The notes: generated by a model not told the origin, from the sequence alone. Shown: positions 28,288 through 36,356, counted from the first letter of the stretch. The stretch is DNA of 64,000 bases from CAYTZH01 sp964442285 (GCA_964442285.1 CAYTZH010000012.1:1-64000); one strand, 5' to 3'. Made by a program: numbers and translations.

Positions 28288-28790
28288 TGCCGACCCTCGT
28301 GGCCGTCTTCGAGCAGCCCGGGCCGGTGGCGGACGCCGGCCGAAAGCTCCAGGACCGCGGCTTCCGGGAGCTGGAGATCTTCTCGCCCGTGCCCTCCCAC
28401 GAGCTGGACGAGGCCTTGGATCCGAAGCCGAGCCGCGTGCGCCTGTTCACGCTGATCGGCGGCCTGACCGGCGTCACCGCCGGCTACGCCATGACCATCT
28501 GGATGTCCCTGGACTGGCCGATCATGGTCGGCGGCAAGCCCTACGCGTCCATCCCGCCCTACACGGTGATCGCCTTCGAACTCACCATCCTCTTCGGCGG
28601 TCTCCTCACCCTGCTCGGTCTGCTGGCGGTGGCCCGGCTCCCCCAGGTCAAGCTCCACCCGGCCTACGACGCCCGCTTCTCGGCGGAGGACTTCGGCCTG
28701 GTGGTGGGCTGCGCCGAGCGGGACGTCCCGGAGGTGGACGCGCTGCTGCGGAGCCAGGGCGCGAAGGAGGTGAACCTTGTCGATGCGTAG
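28287..28790 (+). CDS. actD: Alternative complex III subunit ActD (DUF3341)
   Basis: 167 residues. An N-terminal soluble ferredoxin-like part (TLVAVFEQPGPVADAGRKLQ) is followed by two transmembrane helices (about residues 51-73 and 94-114) and a C-terminal tail (FSAEDFGLVVGCAERDVPEV). This matches DUF3341/ActD, a structural subunit. Its ATG overlaps the actC stop, and its last 14 bases overlap actE, so expression is tightly coupled. Confidence 0.93.
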   Translation: MPTLVAVFEQPGPVADAGRKLQDRGFRELEIFSPVPSHELDEALDPKPSRVRLFTLIGGLTGVTAGYAMTIWMSLDWPIMVGGKPYASIPPYTVIAFELTILFGGLLTLLGLLAVARLPQVKLHPAYDARFSAEDFGLVVGCAERDVPEVDALLRSQGAKEVNLVDA

Positions 28791-29346
28791 CGCGGCGGCG
28801 CTGCTGGCAGGGATCGCGCTCGCGTTCGGCACCGGCTGCTGGGAGCAGATCGACGGCGGCGAGTGGTTCCCCCAGATGAAGGACCAGATCGCGGTCCAGG
28901 CCTACGAAGAGTTCGAGATCCAGGACCAGACGCCGACCATCACCGCCGATGGAAGTTCGCTCGAGCACCTGCCGCCGCCCGAGGGCAGCGTGCCGATCAC
29001 CGGCGGCGAGGCCCCCGTCTCGAACGTGATCGACGCCGAGTCCGACGTGCTGGTGAATCCGGTCGAAGCCGACCTCCGCTCCCTGGAGAACGGCAAGGAG
29101 CAGTACAACGCCTACTGCGCCACCTGCCACGGCGAGACGGGACTGGCCGACGGTCCGGTGGCCAAGGTCTTCCTCGGCGTCCTTCCGCTGGTGGGCATCG
29201 TGAAGGCCCGCAGCGACGGCCACATCTACACCACGATCCGCTATGGCCGCCGCCGGATGCCGAGCTACGGGCGCATCCCGTCCCAGGACCGCTGGGACAT
29301 CGTGAACTACGTGCGGTACCTGGACGAGAAGGGAGGTCGCCCGTGA
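28777..29346 (+). CDS. actE: Alternative complex III monoheme cytochrome c lipoprotein ActE
   Basis: 189 residues. A signal ends in the lipobox-like AFGTGC, so the protein should be lipid-anchored in the periplasm. One heme site CATCHG (about residue 114) and the distal ligand region RRMPSYGRIP are present. The start is ambiguous: AAGGAGG (28764-28770) sits six bases before a TTG at 28777 and twelve before the ATG at 28783; both give the same mature protein. It ends in a GTGA overlap with actF. Confidence 0.93.
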   Translation: MSMRSAAALLAGIALAFGTGCWEQIDGGEWFPQMKDQIAVQAYEEFEIQDQTPTITADGSSLEHLPPPEGSVPITGGEAPVSNVIDAESDVLVNPVEADLRSLENGKEQYNAYCATCHGETGLADGPVAKVFLGVLPLVGIVKARSDGHIYTTIRYGRRRMPSYGRIPSQDRWDIVNYVRYLDEKGGRP

Positions 29347-30623
29347 GCGACGCGCAGACCCGGAGCGTCGGCGAGCTCCGTCCCCAGGGGCTGCCCCAGC
29401 CGCTCGCCAGCGTCTGCTTGGCGCTCGTCGGCATCGGCGTGCTCGCCTTCCTCTGGGGCCTGGCGACCGACCCCGCCACCGCCTGGCGCGCCTTCCACGT
29501 GAACTTCGTCTACTACGCCGGCATGGCCCAGGCAGGCCTCGCCCTGGCCTGCGCCTTCGTGATCATCGGCGCGCGCTGGCCCGGCCCCGTCCGGCGGATC
29601 TGCGAGGGGCTGGCCGCGTGGGTGCCGATCACCCTCGTCCTGGCGGTGGTCGGCTTCTTCGGTCGCCACCACATCTTCCCCTGGATCGAGGAGCCGGTGG
29701 AGATCAAGGCGGCCTGGCTGAACCAGGGCCGCTTCTACGCCATGCAGCTCGGCCTGCTGATCCTGCTGACCCTGCTGACGCTGCGCTTCCTGCGGACCTC
29801 GGTGCGAGAGGGCCTCGCCGCGGCCGGCGAGGAGTCGCCGCGCGTCGAGGGACCCCTGGCGCGCTGGACGGCGAACTGGCGGGGGGCCGCGGCGGAGCGG
29901 GAGTCGGCGCGGGCCGCCCTCGGCTGGATGGCTCCGGTCATCGCGCTGCTGTACGCCTTCGGCTTCAGCTTCTTCGGGTTCGACCAGGTGATGTCGATCG
30001 ACCCGTACTGGTTCTCGAACCTGTTCGGCGGCTACTTCGCCTGGGGCGGCTTCCTGTCGGCGGTGGCGGCCACCGCGCTGATCGCCATCCTCCACCGCGG
30101 CTCGGACCGCATCGGCAGCGAGATCACCACCAGCCGCCTCCACGACCTCGGGAAGATGTGCTTCGCCTTCTCGATCTTCTGGATGTACCTCTTCTGGTCC
30201 CAGTACCTGGTGATCTGGTACGGCAACCTTCCCGAAGAGACCGCCTTCCTGAAGGCGCGCCTGGGCTCGCAGTTCCTCCAGGACAGCTGGGACTTCGCGC
30301 TGTACCGGCTCAACGAGCCGTACGCGAAGCTGACCATGGCCGTATGGGCCTTCAACTGGATCATCCCCTTCTGGGTCCTGCTGGGGGCGCGCCCGAAGCG
30401 CACGCCCGGCATCCTCGGTCCGGTGGCGGCGCTGCTGCTGCTCGGGCTGTGGCTGGAGCGGAACATCCTCGTGTGGCCCTCGCTGATCCCCGGCGACGGC
30501 TGGGCGTGGCTCGGGCTGCTGCAGGTCGGCATCGCGGCGGGCTTCCTGGGCGGCTTCGTGCTCGTCTACCTCGTGTACACGCGCACCTTCGACACCCTGG
30601 GCGTGCCCGTCTCGACGGATTGA
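29343..30623 (+). CDS. actF: Alternative complex III membrane subunit ActF
   Basis: 426 residues with about ten transmembrane helices, of the same general fold as ActC. The GTG start overlaps the actE stop. Features include WRAFHVNFVYYAGMAQAGLAL, FGFDQVMSIDPYWFSNLFGGY and SRLHDLGKMCFAFSIFWMYLFWSQYLVIWYGN (read as consecutive helices), the last typical of ActF/quinol:cytochrome c oxidoreductase membrane subunits. It completes actABCDEF. No SCO, cytochrome oxidase or assembly gene follows. Confidence 0.93.
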   Translation: MSDAQTRSVGELRPQGLPQPLASVCLALVGIGVLAFLWGLATDPATAWRAFHVNFVYYAGMAQAGLALACAFVIIGARWPGPVRRICEGLAAWVPITLVLAVVGFFGRHHIFPWIEEPVEIKAAWLNQGRFYAMQLGLLILLTLLTLRFLRTSVREGLAAAGEESPRVEGPLARWTANWRGAAAERESARAALGWMAPVIALLYAFGFSFFGFDQVMSIDPYWFSNLFGGYFAWGGFLSAVAATALIAILHRGSDRIGSEITTSRLHDLGKMCFAFSIFWMYLFWSQYLVIWYGNLPEETAFLKARLGSQFLQDSWDFALYRLNEPYAKLTMAVWAFNWIIPFWVLLGARPKRTPGILGPVAALLLLGLWLERNILVWPSLIPGDGWAWLGLLQVGIAAGFLGGFVLVYLVYTRTFDTLGVPVSTD

Positions 30624-30651
30624 GCCCGCCGGCTGCCATCGCCGGCACTGC

Positions 30652-30657
30652 TACGCT
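30652..30657 (+). promoter_or_regulatory. TANNNT box 6 nt before the rhomboid start (possible leaderless promoter)
   Basis: TACGCT followed by exactly six bases (CCGCTC) and then the GTG start codon. Transcription starting 6-7 bases after a -10 box would begin at the start codon. No Shine-Dalgarno is present in between. The -35 region shows nothing clear. Confidence 0.4.
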
Positions 30658-30663
30658 CCGCTC

Positions 30664-32097
30664 GTGATTGCCCCCGCGTCCTTCGCGCCAGCCCCCGAGG
30701 TGTACGCACTGCGCTCCGGGCAGACCCTGGCGCTGCACGCCACCGGCATCCGGCACCCCCGCTTCCCCACCTGGGCCGGCGAGACCTTCACGCCCTATCC
30801 GGACGTGACCCACCACGAGGCCGGTCTGCGGGCCTTCCGGCTGGCCACCCGGCGTTCCGCCTACCTGTTTCCGCGCTCGGCCTTCGTCGAGGCGTCCGCT
30901 CCCGACGACCTGGCGCGGTCGCTGGTCGATCGGATCGCGGCCCTCCCGGGGGGCGCCGCGCAGCTGGAGCGGATGTTCGAGGCGGAGAAGCGCGCCGCCC
31001 GGCCGAACCCCGTGCGCGCCACCTACGGACTGATGGCGCTGTGTGCGGCGGTCTACGCCCTCCAGCTCGTGCTCCCGCCCTCCTTCCTCTACGCCGGCTT
31101 CTTCAACGCGACCCTGGTCCAGGCGGGTGAGCTCTGGCGCCTGGTGACCGCCAACCTGCTGCACCAGGCGGTTCCCCTGCACATGCACTTCGGCCTGAAC
31201 CTGCTCGGCCTCTTCCTGCTCGGACGGTTCGTGGAGTGGATCCTCGGGCCCGCGGCGACCCTGGTGGTGATGGTGGCATCGGGGTTCGGCGCCACCCTCG
31301 CGGGCCTGCTGGCCGGCTACGAGAACATGGTGGGCGTCTCTGGCGTGGTGTCGGGGCTGGTGGGCGCCATCCTGTGGCTCGACTTCTTCCAGGCCGAGCG
31401 CCTCCCCGTGGGGTGGCGGATCCCCCGCGGCTTCCTGCTCACCGTCGTGGCCGCGGAGATGATCCTGCTCCCGATCCTGGTCCCGGTGGTGGCGGGGGCC
31501 GCCCACCTGGGGGGCCTGCTGGGCGGAGCCCTGGCCGCCGGCCTCGTGGCCGGAGCCGCCCTGGGGCCGCGGCCGCTCCCCGGATGGATCCCGCGCTCGG
31601 CGGCGGCGAGCGTGGCCGTGGTCCTGCTCGCCGTGGGAACGGCCGGCTACACGCTTGCGGAGGGACCCGAGCGGCTCGTCCGCCACGCCTCCAAGCTGGC
31701 GGCCGCCCGGCCGCCCAATCCCCTGGTGCTCAACGACTTCGCCTGGATGATCGCCACCCACCCCCGGGTGTCCCAGGCCGACGCGGAGGTGGCGCTCCAG
31801 CTGGCGGAGCGGGCCGTGGAGATCACCGAGCGGCGGGAGCCCAATATCCTCGACACCCTGGCCGAGGCCCAGTTCGCGGCGGGTCAGCCCGGGGATGCGG
31901 TCCAGACCATCGACGAGGCCCTCGGGCTGGCGACAGACGCGGGTCTGGAGGCGCTGGTGGTCTACCTGACAGAGCAGCGCAGGCGGTTCACCGGCGAGCG
32001 GGACGCCGACGACCGCCCGCCGCCCCCCGGCGCGGCCCCGCGACGGACGCCGCCCGAGAAGGAGGCGCCCGCGCAGGCGCCGGGGGTGCCGATCTAG
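30664..32097 (+). CDS. Rhomboid-family membrane protease with C-terminal TPR-like region
   Basis: 477 residues. The rhomboid core (residues about 117-330) has ELWRLVTANLLH, HMHFGLNLLGLFLLGRF, the catalytic serine in GVSGVVSGLVGA (Ser226) and the catalytic histidine in AAHLGGLLGG (His281), so it should be active as an intramembrane serine protease. An N-terminal cytoplasmic domain of about 110 residues is not recognised. The segment after residue 350 (LNDFAWMIATHPRV, AVEITERREPNILDTLAEAQFAAGQPGDAV) looks like tetratricopeptide repeats and ends in a Pro-rich tail. It follows the ACIII operon by 40 bases but seems to have its own start signal. Confidence 0.88.
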   Translation: MIAPASFAPAPEVYALRSGQTLALHATGIRHPRFPTWAGETFTPYPDVTHHEAGLRAFRLATRRSAYLFPRSAFVEASAPDDLARSLVDRIAALPGGAAQLERMFEAEKRAARPNPVRATYGLMALCAAVYALQLVLPPSFLYAGFFNATLVQAGELWRLVTANLLHQAVPLHMHFGLNLLGLFLLGRFVEWILGPAATLVVMVASGFGATLAGLLAGYENMVGVSGVVSGLVGAILWLDFFQAERLPVGWRIPRGFLLTVVAAEMILLPILVPVVAGAAHLGGLLGGALAAGLVAGAALGPRPLPGWIPRSAAASVAVVLLAVGTAGYTLAEGPERLVRHASKLAAARPPNPLVLNDFAWMIATHPRVSQADAEVALQLAERAVEITERREPNILDTLAEAQFAAGQPGDAVQTIDEALGLATDAGLEALVVYLTEQRRRFTGERDADDRPPPPGAAPRRTPPEKEAPAQAPGVPI

Positions 32098-32153
32098 CAG
32101 GGCGTGGCCAGGCCCCAGGACGCGGGCGCCGCGATCGGCCCGCGGATGGGTTC

Positions 32154-33152
32154 CTAGTCGGGCTCGGCGCCCGCTTCGAGGGCGTCGCCGTCCTCCGGGA
32201 CCAGGATCTCGCCCGCGAAGCGGCGGCCGGCCACCCGGGCGGCCTGGAAGTCGAAGAGCGGGGGCGGCCGCAGCCTCACCAGGGCGAGGCTCTTGACGCC
32301 CGCCTGCCGCGCCGTCTCGCCGGCCCGCTCCAGGGGGGTCCGGAAGGACGCCTCGCGGCGCATCCGCTCGGGGTCGAGGGCGCCGGCCTCGATGGCCAGC
32401 TCCACCGACTCGGCGAAGTGGGCCTCGTGCACCAGCAGCCAGGCGTCCCGGGCCAGGGCCACCAGGGCCTCCGCGCCCCAGGCTGCCCCGCCTACCACCA
32501 CGCTCGCGCCGTCCGCGCCCAGGGGCTCCGAGGGCTCGAAGCGGTAGGCGAGGGTCTCGAGGGGGCCGCCCGGGAGGGCGGCCGCCCGCACCCGCAGCGT
32601 CCCCAGCACCCGCTCGCCGGCGGCGGGGTCCAGCTCCGTCACCGCGAAGCGCGCGCCCGCCGCGGGCAGGCCGTAGGCCTGGCCCTGGGCCGCAAGGCCC
32701 CGCGCGTGGGCCGCCAGCAGACCTTCGGCCAGGGCCCGGGTGCCGGGCGGGCCCAGGAGCTGGAGCGGGGCCTCCCGGGGCGCCAGCCAGCCCGAGGCCA
32801 GCAGGTCGTCCAGCCCCTGGGTGTTCTCCGGCAGCAGGCTCGTCAGCAGCACCGCCAGCGGCTGGTCCACCGGGATCTCGGCCTTGCGGAGTCCCTCGGC
32901 GGTGCCGCGCCCGGCGTCCACCAGCACCACGCTCTCGCCGAGGCCCACGGCCACGCAGGGTCCGCCGCGCAGCGGGTCCGCATAGGTGCCCCCGGTTCCC
33001 ACGGTCACGACGGTGAGGGTCTCGAACGCGCGCGGGGTTAGCGCCGCCACGCTCTCGGCCACCTCCTGCATCCGGTTGGCCACCCAGGTGCCCACCGCGA
33101 GGATCACCGCGAAGACGACGACCAGGACGAAGAGGAGGACGCGGCGGGACAC
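32154..33152 (-). CDS. RNase Z-like metallo-beta-lactamase-fold protein lacking the metal motif
   Basis: 332 residues with an N-terminal membrane anchor (residues 4-24). The core aligns by pattern with RNase Z/MBL-fold proteins: LTVVTVGTGGTYADPLRGGPC, VVLVDAGRGTAEGLRKA, then LLTSLLPENTQGLDDLL where the family has THxHxDHxxGL. Thus the metal ligands HxHxDH appear as Ser105, Leu107, Glu109 and Asn110. A later LVHEAHF keeps the usual HEA motif. It is therefore probably not a hydrolase but a binding or structural paralogue. It begins 7 bases after purU ends, so the two are co-transcribed. Confidence 0.75.
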   Translation of the reverse strand: MSRRVLLFVLVVVFAVILAVGTWVANRMQEVAESVAALTPRAFETLTVVTVGTGGTYADPLRGGPCVAVGLGESVVLVDAGRGTAEGLRKAEIPVDQPLAVLLTSLLPENTQGLDDLLASGWLAPREAPLQLLGPPGTRALAEGLLAAHARGLAAQGQAYGLPAAGARFAVTELDPAAGERVLGTLRVRAAALPGGPLETLAYRFEPSEPLGADGASVVVGGAAWGAEALVALARDAWLLVHEAHFAESVELAIEAGALDPERMRREASFRTPLERAGETARQAGVKSLALVRLRPPPLFDFQAARVAGRRFAGEILVPEDGDALEAGAEPD

Positions 33153-33159
33153 GGACCGT

Positions 33160-34029
33160 CTAGCCGAAGACGACCGTCTTGTTGCCGTACACCAGGACCC
33201 GGTGCTCCAGGTGCCAGCGGACCGCCCGTGCGAGCACGCTCTTCTCCACGTCGCGGCCCTTCCGCACCAGGTCGGCGACGGCGTCCCGGTGACTGCAGCG
33301 GATCACGTCCTGGTCGAGGATCGGGCCCTCGTCGAGGTCGGCGGTGGCGTAGTGGGCGGTGGCCCCGACGAGCTTCACCCCCCGGGCGTAGGCCTGATGG
33401 TACGGCCTTCCCCCGATGAAGGCCGGCAGGAAGGAGTGGTGGATGTTGATGATCCGCCCGGCCCAGGCGTCGATGAAGGCATCCGAGAGCACCTGCATGT
33501 AGCGGGCGAGCACCACCAGATCGATCTCCCGCTCGCGAAGCAGCACCTGCTCCTGATCCTCCTGATCGCGCTTGTTCTCGCGCGTGATCGGGAACACCCG
33601 GTACTCGATCCCGAACTGGTCTGCGACGTGCTTGAGGTCCGGGTGGTTGCTCACCACCAGCGGGATCTCGCACGGCAGCTCGCCCGCGCGGTGGCGCAGG
33701 AGCAGGTCGTAGAGGCAGTGGTCGTAGCGCGAGACGAAGATCGCCATGCGCAGGGGCCGGCCTTCTTCGGCGATCCGCCAGGTCATCTCGAAGCGCTCGG
33801 CCACCTCGGCGATGGCGTGCTCGAGCGCCACCCGATCCGTGCGCAGGGTGCTCAGGTCGAAGCGGATGCGCTGGAAGAACATCCCCGCCTCGGGGTCGGT
33901 GTGCTGGTCCGCGTCGAGGATGTTGGCGCCGTGGCCGTACAGGAGCTGCGCCAGCGCGGCGACCAGGCCGGGACGATCGGGGCACGAGACCAGGAGCACG
34001 GCCCGGGGCGGCGTGTCGGGGGCGGGCAT
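33160..34029 (-). CDS. purU: Formyltetrahydrofolate deformylase
   Basis: 289 residues, hydrolysing 10-formyl-THF to THF and formate, which balances one-carbon pools and feeds PurT with formate. An N-terminal ACT domain (VLLVSCPDRPGLVAALAQLL) is followed by the formyltransferase domain with VVLARYMQVLSDAFI, INIHHSFLPAFIGGRPYHQA and TAHYATADLDEGPILDQDV, which contain the catalytic His and Asp. The length is the family norm. A TAGACT box lies nine bases before the ATG, so the leader may be very short. Confidence 0.95.
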   Translation of the reverse strand: MPAPDTPPRAVLLVSCPDRPGLVAALAQLLYGHGANILDADQHTDPEAGMFFQRIRFDLSTLRTDRVALEHAIAEVAERFEMTWRIAEEGRPLRMAIFVSRYDHCLYDLLLRHRAGELPCEIPLVVSNHPDLKHVADQFGIEYRVFPITRENKRDQEDQEQVLLREREIDLVVLARYMQVLSDAFIDAWAGRIINIHHSFLPAFIGGRPYHQAYARGVKLVGATAHYATADLDEGPILDQDVIRCSHRDAVADLVRKGRDVEKSVLARAVRWHLEHRVLVYGNKTVVFG

Positions 34030-34268
34030 GGGGCCGGAAGTCTACCGGAGGCGTCGGCCTATGGCCCCGTCGACGACCTTCCGATACGTTCGCCAGGATA
34101 GGGGGCCTCACTCGCCCCCGAGTCCGGCGGGCGCCGGGCGGCCTGGCGGGGGTGGGGTCGGCGACCAGCCCAAAGCCAGGGACGGATGCGGGGGCTGGGC
34201 CTCGCAGGGTCAATTCCACGCCGAGAGGGAGGTGGTTCGGTGGATCATTCGTGTACTACGGCGAGTGA

Positions 34269-34406
34269 GGTGACGGCGTCCTGACGCCGGTCCGAATCGC
34301 CTGATCGTCTCGGTGTAGGCAGGGACGCAAGTTCCCAGCGTCACCGTCCCCGGGAGCGCGGAAGCCGTAGCCGCCCAGGGCCCGATGGGCCGCTCCCGGG
34401 GTTTTT
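34269..34406 (+). ncRNA. Candidate structured RNA or leader ending in a terminator
   Basis: GGTGACG (34269-34275) pairs with CGTCACC (34339-34345). Inside are a hairpin GGCGTC/GACGCC (34275-34288) and GGGA/TCCC with loop CGCAAGT (34322-34336), making a closed multi-branch fold that is followed three bases later by a strong terminator. I compared it by eye with 6S, SRP, tmRNA, RNase P, c-di-GMP-I and ZTP riboswitch consensus sequences and it does not fit any. It could be a small RNA or an attenuated leader. Confidence 0.3.
34348..34406 (+). terminator. Rho-independent terminator
   Basis: CCCCGGGAGCG (34348-34358) and CGCTCCCGGGG (34391-34401) form a perfect 11-bp stem, directly followed by TTTTTCTTT. 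The loop contains a further GCCC/GGGC helix. It is one of the clearest terminators in the window, yet no protein gene on the plus strand ends upstream of it. It therefore either ends a small RNA or acts as an attenuator. Confidence 0.7.
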
Positions 34407-34556
34407 CTTTCCCCGCTGCTCCCTCCCTGCGCGAATCCCGCGCGCTTCCGTAGCGTCGAAGCGAGCTCCTGCGGTCCAGCTGTGACCCGGAGCACAGCGC
34501 CCCCTGGCGCCCCGTGGCACCTTGGGTCCAACGAATTCCGAGGGTTTCCTTGCGCC

Positions 34557-34644
34557 GCGCGCGGAGCAGCCGTGGCCACCAGTCGCCCCGGAAGGTCTGG
34601 GGCGGCGACTCCCCGTCCACCCGATCCACGGTTGCTCCGCGCGC
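34557..34644 (+). repeat. Near-perfect 19-bp inverted repeat, long hairpin
   Basis: The left arm GCGCGCGGAGCAGCCGTGG (34557-34575) and right arm CCACGGTTGCTCCGCGCGC (34626-34644) are complementary except one position that forms a G-U pair in RNA. The 50-base loop contains a second helix, AGTCGCC (34581-34587) with GGCGACT (34604-34610), extended by C/G runs. The hairpin ends 53 bases before the acyl-CoA synthetase ATG. Only one such element is seen in the window, so a dispersed repeat cannot be judged. Confidence 0.75.
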
Positions 34645-34685
34645 GTCCGCTAGGCCAGAAGGGCAGGGCCCGATCCGCGGGCTGG

Positions 34686-34691
34686 TATGAT
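34686..34691 (+). promoter_or_regulatory. -10 box 6 nt before the acyl-CoA synthetase start (possible leaderless promoter)
   Basis: TATGAT (five of six to TATAAT) is followed by six bases and then the ATG at 34698, with no Shine-Dalgarno between. A transcript would begin at or next to the ATG. No clear -35. Confidence 0.45.
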
Positions 34692-34697
34692 GCCCCG

Positions 34698-36323
34698 ATG
34701 GCCGTCCCGCCCGCCACCGCCGCCCGCCACGACCCCCTCACCCCTCTCGTCCTGCTCGAGCGTACGGTGCGCGTCTTCCCCGAGAAGACGGCCGTGGTCT
34801 ACGGCGAGCGCCGTTTCACCTGGCGCGCGTTCGGCGACCTGGTCGGCCGCTTCGCGGGGGCGCTCGCCCGGGCGGGCGTGGAGCCCGGCGACCGCGTGGC
34901 GTTCCTGGCGCCCAACGTGCCGGCCCTGCTGGCGGCCCACTTCGCGGTTCTGCGGGTGAACGCGGCGCTGGTGGCCATCAACACCCGCCTGGCGGCCGAG
35001 GAGGTCGACTACATCCTCGGCCATGCCCGTCCCCGGGTGGTGCTGGTCGACCCCGAGCTGGCCGACCGGGTGGGTTCCGCGCCGGGCGCGGCGGGGGCGC
35101 TGCGGGTCAACGTGGAAGATCCCGTGGCCGGCGTGACGGGTTGCCCCCTGGACGGCCCGAGCTTCGACGCCTTCCTCGAGGACGCCGGAGCGCTGCCCCT
35201 GGCCCATGCCCTCGACGACGAGCTGCGCATCACCTCCCTCAACTACACTTCGGGCACGACCGGGCGTCCCAAGGGCGTCATGTACACCCACCGAGGGGCC
35301 CTCCTGAACGCCCTGGGCGAGGTGGTGGCCCACGGGCTCACCCGCGATTCGGTCTTCCTCTGGACCCTGCCGCTCTTCCATTGCAACGGCTGGTGCTTCC
35401 CCTGGGCGGTGACCGCCGCCGGCGGCACCCACGTCATGCTCCGGTCGGTGGATCCCGCCGAGATGGTGCGGCTCATCCGCAGCGAGCGGGTCACCCACTT
35501 CAACGGGGCGCCCACGGTGCTGCTGATGCTGGCGGAGGCGCCCGAGGCCCGGGGTGTGCGCTTCGATCCCACGGTCCGGGTGGCGACGGGGGGAGCGCCG
35601 CCCTCGCCCACCCTGCTGGCCCGCATGGAGGCCCTGGGCGTCGAGGTGACCCACCTCTACGGGCTGACGGAGACCTACGGCCCCCACGTCTACTGCGAGC
35701 CCCAGCCCGGTTGGGATCGGCTCGACCGCGAGGACCGCGCGCGGATGCTCGCCCGCCAGGGGGTCCCGTACCCCACCGCCACCTACCTGCGGGTCGTGGA
35801 CGAGTCCATGGCGGACGTTCCCGCCGACGGCGAGAGCATGGGCGAGGTGGTCATGCGCGGGAACAACGTGATGGCCGGCTACTACGAGGATCCGGAGGCC
35901 ACCGACGAGGCGTTCCGGGGCGGCTGGTTCCACTCCGGGGATCTGGGGGTGGTGCATCCGGACGGCTACATCGAGCTCCGGGACCGGAAGAAGGACATCA
36001 TCATCAGCGGCGGCGAGAACATCTCCACCATCGAGGTGGAGCACACGCTGGTGAAGCATCCGGCCGTCCTCGAGTGCGCCGTCGTCTCCATGCCCCACGA
36101 GAAGTGGGGCGAGGTCCCCAAGGCCCACGTCACCCTGAAGCCGGGGGCCGAGGCGGACGCCGACGAGCTGCTGGCCTTCTGCCGCGAGCACCTGGCCCAC
36201 TACAAGTGTCCCAAGGGCTTCGCCTTCGGCCCGCTCCCGAAGACCTCCACGGGCAAGGTGCAGAAGTTCCTGCTTCGCGAGCTGGCGTGGAAGGGCAAGG
36301 CCCGCCGCATCCAGGGCCACTGA
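34698..36323 (+). CDS. Fatty acyl-CoA synthetase (AMP-forming)
   Basis: 541 residues of the ANL superfamily, activating a carboxylic acid to acyl-AMP and then acyl-CoA. It has the P-loop SLNYTSGTTGRPKGVMYTHRG, the A5 motif HLYGLTETYGP, A7 FHSGDLGVVHPDGYIELRDR, the hinge RKKDIIISGGENIS and the catalytic lysine near the C-terminus in LPKTSTGKVQKF. It resembles the medium-chain/dimethylsulfoniopropionate-type FadD clade in length. Substrate chain length is not readable. It probably feeds the beta-oxidation genes of this region. It has its own promoter and is convergent with the next gene. Confidence 0.93.
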   Translation: MAVPPATAARHDPLTPLVLLERTVRVFPEKTAVVYGERRFTWRAFGDLVGRFAGALARAGVEPGDRVAFLAPNVPALLAAHFAVLRVNAALVAINTRLAAEEVDYILGHARPRVVLVDPELADRVGSAPGAAGALRVNVEDPVAGVTGCPLDGPSFDAFLEDAGALPLAHALDDELRITSLNYTSGTTGRPKGVMYTHRGALLNALGEVVAHGLTRDSVFLWTLPLFHCNGWCFPWAVTAAGGTHVMLRSVDPAEMVRLIRSERVTHFNGAPTVLLMLAEAPEARGVRFDPTVRVATGGAPPSPTLLARMEALGVEVTHLYGLTETYGPHVYCEPQPGWDRLDREDRARMLARQGVPYPTATYLRVVDESMADVPADGESMGEVVMRGNNVMAGYYEDPEATDEAFRGGWFHSGDLGVVHPDGYIELRDRKKDIIISGGENISTIEVEHTLVKHPAVLECAVVSMPHEKWGEVPKAHVTLKPGAEADADELLAFCREHLAHYKCPKGFAFGPLPKTSTGKVQKFLLRELAWKGKARRIQGH

Positions 36324-36356
36324 GGCCCCGGAGCGGCCGGGCGCGCGGGCGGCGCA

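Larger units (their letters stand above)
34030..34697. other. Long divergent gap between purU and acyl-CoA synthetase
   Basis: 668 bases with no convincing coding frame. It holds, left to right on the plus strand, a candidate structured RNA ending in a rho-independent terminator (34269-34406), a long hairpin-forming inverted repeat (34557-34644), and a -10-like box right before the synthetase gene (34686-34691). The stretch 34407-34556 shows nothing I can name. Confidence 0.6.

Noticed and set aside
34269..34400. c-di-GMP-I (GEMM) or ZTP riboswitch
   Set aside because: GGGACGCAA and CCGGGAGC/GCCGCCCAGGGC look superficially similar, but the required partner motifs (GGCAAACC; CGTGACTGGC; CCGCCTGGGC) are absent or in the wrong order.
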